From the NCBI GenBank assembly GCA_013397075.1, contig VWZS01006721.1, positions 4,173,817 through 4,237,816 on the forward strand: 64,000 nt of DNA. The letters run 5' to 3'. Shown one piece after another: positions 59,761 to 64,000 of the stretch. Position 1 is the stretch's first letter, and each line of letters starts with the position of its first letter. Below the pieces are notes generated by a model. The model saw only the letters and a list, made by a program, of their open reading frames with translations, was not told the origin of the DNA and did no database searches. Made by a program: the position numbers and the translations under genes. The stretch comes from Rhabdornis inornatus (Eukaryota > Chordata > Aves > Passeriformes > Rhabdornithidae).

Positions 59761-62700
59761 GTTTTTTTCCAACTTGCAAAAACCCTTTCCATGTTAAAAT
59801 TTGAAAGACTTTTCCTACAACATTGCTGTTGCCATCCCTCTTTTTTGTTGTATTTTGAAAATTTAAACTCTCTCATGCCTGGAAAAATTTCTGAGAGTTT
59901 TTCCAAAATAATAAAACAATTTGTAACTTTGGTACACTAAATGTGGAGTTGCCTCAGATCTGAGCATATGAATGAGGAGTGTGTGAAGCTGAAGAGGAGC
60001 CTTTGGGCCAGCAGGAGCAGGATGCTGGTTGGATTAAACTGAAATAGTGAGAGATTGAGGTTTTCCTTATTTGTCTTAAAGGTGTGGGATGGACCAAATG
60101 CACTGTATTAGGCAGGGGGAAGGGAAGCTGACAAGTCAGTGATACATTACTTTTTAATCTTCACAGCCAAAATTGTTAAGCTTTCAGAAACTTGTGAGTT
60201 GCCATGGGTAATGTGACATGATTAAATTGGGGCTCCAGAAACCTCTTAGACTTTGAACTTGGTTTCCATTCAGGTTTTGGATGGGAATGAGTAGCTTTGT
60301 GTTTTAGCTTCATTGTAAATTTTCTTGTTTTGGTGGCTCTTTCAATATATTTATCAGATAAAAATGAGGAGTAAAAAGTTTATTTGGTTTTAGGGAGTTG
60401 GAATGTGTTACTGCTGTTAGGAATTCTGCCACATGGCCAGCATCTGCTAAGTTACTAAATTAATCCTGTTTATCCACCTTGCTAAGGTAGTGACTAAATC
60501 CTGTTCGTGTTCTCAGCGGTGTGGATTATATTAGATTCATTGTTCACCTTTTGAAAGGGGACACAGAAAAGGAACACAAAGTTACTGTTAAAGTGTTGAG
60601 ACGGTGCATTTTTTGTATAAAATGTCATACAAGTCTGAACTGCAGCTCTTGGACAAACTATTTTAAGTGCTCTGTTCCTCTGAAGCTGCTTTGTTGGCTC
60701 TTGTAGGAAATTGATGCCTGGGAAGAAGAGGGGACAGAGGCCAACTCTGGCTCAGTTTGTTCTTGCCTGTTTCATGATGGTGTGTGGCTTGCCTGATCTT
60801 GGCCCACTGCAAAGAAAATACCTGGAGGAGTCTAATATTAGTCCTTAAAGTAGCGTGGAGATGAGCTTAGTAGTTAGATCTGAGTGTTTGTTCACCTTTT
60901 AGCTTTTTGGGAAGGATGTTGTTCAACGAAGCCAGAGCAGTTTTAATCCGTGTTAAATAAAGCTGCTGGAAATCTGTCATTCCTGGAGCATATCTGTTAG
61001 GTCAATGAAACTTGAAGTTAGGAATGAGGAATGGTGATGTAATTCCAGTCCTTAAAAGCTTGATGCAGAAATGTATATCTGTGTTGTAGAAAAATACTAA
61101 TACTCATACAAACAGGTGTAATTCTTCTGCCTTCCCCAAGAGATCCAGAATATCCTCAGAAGGCAGTATTGTCTGGCTTTGTGCAAGACTTCTGGTTTGT
61201 GTGGCTAGCACTGAGATTAGTCTGATCTGTCTTAAAGGGAATCATAGGATTCTGGTGCTGTTAAGTGAGGCTTGGCCACCACCCAGCAACTAATGGTGTC
61301 GTATTGGCTCAACTCGACTCAGATAAGGAACAAAAGTATTTTCTTTCAAATCCAAATGGAAAAAAATCTTGAGGTTTTTGTGTGGGGTACTGGCAGGGCA
61401 TCTGGCACTGGACAAGCTCACAGGAGCACTTGTTACCAAGGTGTTTCAGAGCAAAGTGAAGAAACAGGCAGCTGCTCCTGTCTCTTTTGCTGTGTTTTTG
61501 AATAGTTGCATCCAAACATGAAAGAAGTACAGTGTACTGATATGAACAATGCCAAAGAAAAATTAAAAGCCCTGGTGTCCTTGAGTCCCTCCCTTCTCTC
61601 CTTGGAAATCTGTCTTCAGCCTTTTAGTCATAACGTTTAGCAGATGCTTAGTTTCTTTTAGTGTTTTAAAGATGAATCTTTGAAATGACTCTGCCTTATG
61701 GGTTTGCCAGGATTCCATTGTATTCAGCAGTGTTAGTGTTTGGTTGATATTTAAAGCTGTCTTTGATCTTGAATGCCCTGTTCCTCCCTTTCAATGATAA
61801 CAGCAGCTTGTAACAAGCAACAATCCTATTGCTGCTTTCTTTATCGTTCAGTTTGATGTTACTTTGTAAAATGTAGAGATTAAAGGGAATAAAATAGTTA
61901 CTCTTCAGTAGGCCACAGCATTATTCACATAGCCAGGTAACTGGTCATGCTGTTTGATACGTAATTGTACTCAAGTGCTATCTTATTCTGGTGTTTGTAG
62001 CTGGAATCCATTCGGGGTTACAGTCTGCTGTGTAACACATACTGGTCTTGCAGGCTCTCACGCTCCTGTGGAACAATGCTGGGATGTATCTGTCAGTGCC
62101 AGACAAATCATTTTGCTCTAGTAAAGGTCTTCTGACACATCGTGGAAGAAAGCCAAGTTCCATTTATGAAATTTCTAATTTAAGCAACAGTGCTCAGCAT
62201 TTAAATTGTAGCACAATAGTCAGAGACTATAGTACTTGTGATGATGTCGGCATCTAGTTTGTTTTTTTAAATGCTTATAGTTGGGTGAACTTCTGTATAT
62301 GTACTGTAGGACATTTGGAATTTATCAGAGCAGTTTCATGTTGTTTGTCCCACAGTGGAAGGTTTGGCTGCAGGTGGTCTCAGCTATCTCACTCTGGCTA
62401 TGGTTTGTCAGGTGGCAAGGCTACGTTATCTTTTTTTTTTGTGGTTTCTAACCACCATCCTTGTAATTCTTCCTGTGCATCAACAAAAAAGCAATCGCTA
62501 TTCTTGCTCTGACCTTCTGAGGAGGTTTTCCTCCATTGCTACTTGATACTCAGTTTTGTTTTTGCTCCAGTGACTTCTTAGCTTTGTTGAAAGTACCAAG
62601 TTCTTAAAATCCAGAAAATCTATTCTTGTTTTTTTCCAGGTGTTGATTCAGTAGTCAGTTATCTGCAGCTTTTCTTGACCTCTCAGGTTGTTATTGTGTG

Positions 62701-63738
62701 ATCCAGGTCCCCAACTCCCTCCCACTCACTGATGGTTTCCAAAATTTTCTATAATGGTTCTTAAACATTTCAGAAATCATTTGTGGAAACATGTTGCAAA
62801 AATTTAATGTGTCTTCATGGTTTTAATGAGGAACTCTGCAGATATAGCTTTGATGTGTTAAAAGGATACTGCTTCCAAAAAGTCAGTCCTTGGGTCAGTA
62901 ATTCCCGATCCCTGAGCAGATTCAGTAATGAGAAATGCATAATTGTGGGTGTCTGATCCTGTGAGAAGCTGAGTATTTTAATCCAGCCCATTCTCAAGGT
63001 GACTGAAGATGTTGGACTTTGCACTGAAAGAGTCTGGGTGTGTCCATAGGTTTTGTTTGCTGTCGCTGTCACAGGGGAGGTGGCAGTTTGACAGCACTGT
63101 ATAAAGGCTCCTAAGCTCACTAATATTGTACCTGTTCAGTCTGTGGAGGGAAATGGGATGTGTGTGGTGCTGCATGAGTCTCTTAGCAAGTACCTTGCTC
63201 AACATTAGTTGAATGCTTCACCTCTACAAGTAGGAGAAAACATAATAATTCTTTTTTCTAGCATGGGGCTGGCTCTCATATGACAGGGCTTTGGGAGGGG
63301 ATTATCGGGTTCAAGAAAATTCAGTAAGTTTTGGAGAGTGTGTGTTGTTGGAACCATTCTCCCATAAATAAACTCTCTTCAGCCTAGTGCTGTGACCTGG
63401 CTCACAGATAAGCATAACATTAGATGCTTAACCATGTTATTTTCCATATTTAAGCCTTTCACAGCCAACAGAACTTGTTTCTTTGGCTGTCTGCTTTATG
63501 AGCAGCTGTTCAGCCCACAAGATGTTTGAATTAAAACACCCGTGTTTCCTTTCACATGGGAGTTACGTTACTGCTTCCTTCAACCTTCTTATCCTTGTTA
63601 TTCCAACCCTGTGCAGCATCCTGCTGCATCATGTGTTGGAGGGTACATGCACAGGTTTGGGAGGGAACAGCTCCTTTACACAATGGGTAAGGAGAGGACT
63701 AATGAGAAATGGGTGAAAAGAAAGGAAAAGGAACCAAA

Positions 63739-63778
63739 AAGTTTTGGTTTTTTTGGTTTTTTTTTTGTTTTTTTTTAA
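63739..63778. repeat. T/G-rich low-complexity tract
   Basis: T runs broken by GG and G. Simple sequence. Confidence 0.85.
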
Positions 63779-64000
63779 ATTTTCGACTGTGTTTTGCTGT
63801 TTGTAGAGTATTTGACTTAATCTTTTAAGTGGTTGAACTGAACTTTGAGTATGTGAGGTTGTACTATGACGTGATAAAATACATGATGTGTTGGATGCAG
63901 GACTGGTAATAAAATTGGTGATTTTTTGTTTGTTGTTGGCAAAAAAAACAAAAGAAAAAAAACCCCAAACAAATTACCTCCCTCCTAAAGCTAAAACAAA

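Larger units (their letters stand above)
54067..64000 (+). other. ARHGAP10: ARHGAP10 intron 1, last part in window
   Basis: About 10 kb of AT-rich sequence to the window end. It contains a 19-base T run at 59742-59760 and a T/G-rich stretch at about 63739-63778. I searched by eye for BAR-domain coding sequence with flanking splice sites and found none. Confidence 0.65.

Noticed and set aside
1..64000. CRISPR arrays, operons, phage or bacterial mobile systems
   Set aside because: No direct-repeat/spacer pattern, no polycistronic gene layout and no prokaryotic genes. All recognised genes are spliced vertebrate genes.

Overview
This is vertebrate nuclear DNA, almost certainly from a bird. The evidence is the compact introns, several 5'-truncated CR1 LINE fragments with the avian CR1 tail (ATTCTATGATTCTATGA-like), an avian-type LTR relic, and three genes whose split exons join in frame to give TMEM184C, PRMT9 and ARHGAP10. 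Those three genes sit in this order and orientation on human chromosome 4q31, so the window is a conserved syntenic block. A passerine or another neoavian species is plausible, but the sequence does not settle this.

Layout. Positions 1-1187 hold the last two coding exons of TMEM184C (+ strand), followed by its 3' UTR. TMEM184C and PRMT9 converge tail to tail, with about 4 kb between their stop codons. Positions 5164-19457 hold the complete PRMT9 coding sequence on the minus strand: 12 coding exons whose phases all agree, joining to an 843-residue protein. A CpG-rich promoter region with a 22-bp minisatellite lies at about 20.16-20.64 kb. A gap of about 5 kb follows, ending in a minus-oriented CR1 copy that abuts the CpG island of ARHGAP10 (about 25.75-26.66 kb). 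The first coding exon of ARHGAP10 (+ strand) is at 26106-26259. From 26260 to the window end I recognise no second exon, so this looks like at least 37.7 kb of ARHGAP10 intron 1. It contains three CR1 copies, one LTR that appears to be split by one of those CR1s, and simple T-rich repeats.

The three genes do not form a pathway. TMEM184C is a multipass membrane protein of the DUF300/OST-alpha family. PRMT9 is the type II arginine methyltransferase that modifies the splicing factor SF3B2. ARHGAP10 is a BAR-PH-RhoGAP-SH3 protein acting on the cytoskeleton and membranes. PRMT9 and ARHGAP10 are divergently arranged, each with its own CpG island.

I found no CRISPR array, operon, phage or other novel system. 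Most open frames here are chance or CpG-island open frames. The points most worth a second look are the LTR/CR1 nesting at 34.76-36.39 kb, the minisatellite carrying splice-donor-like units in the PRMT9 promoter, a polyadenylation-site-like signature upstream of PRMT9, and an in-frame poly-alanine-coding stretch directly before the ARHGAP10 start codon.
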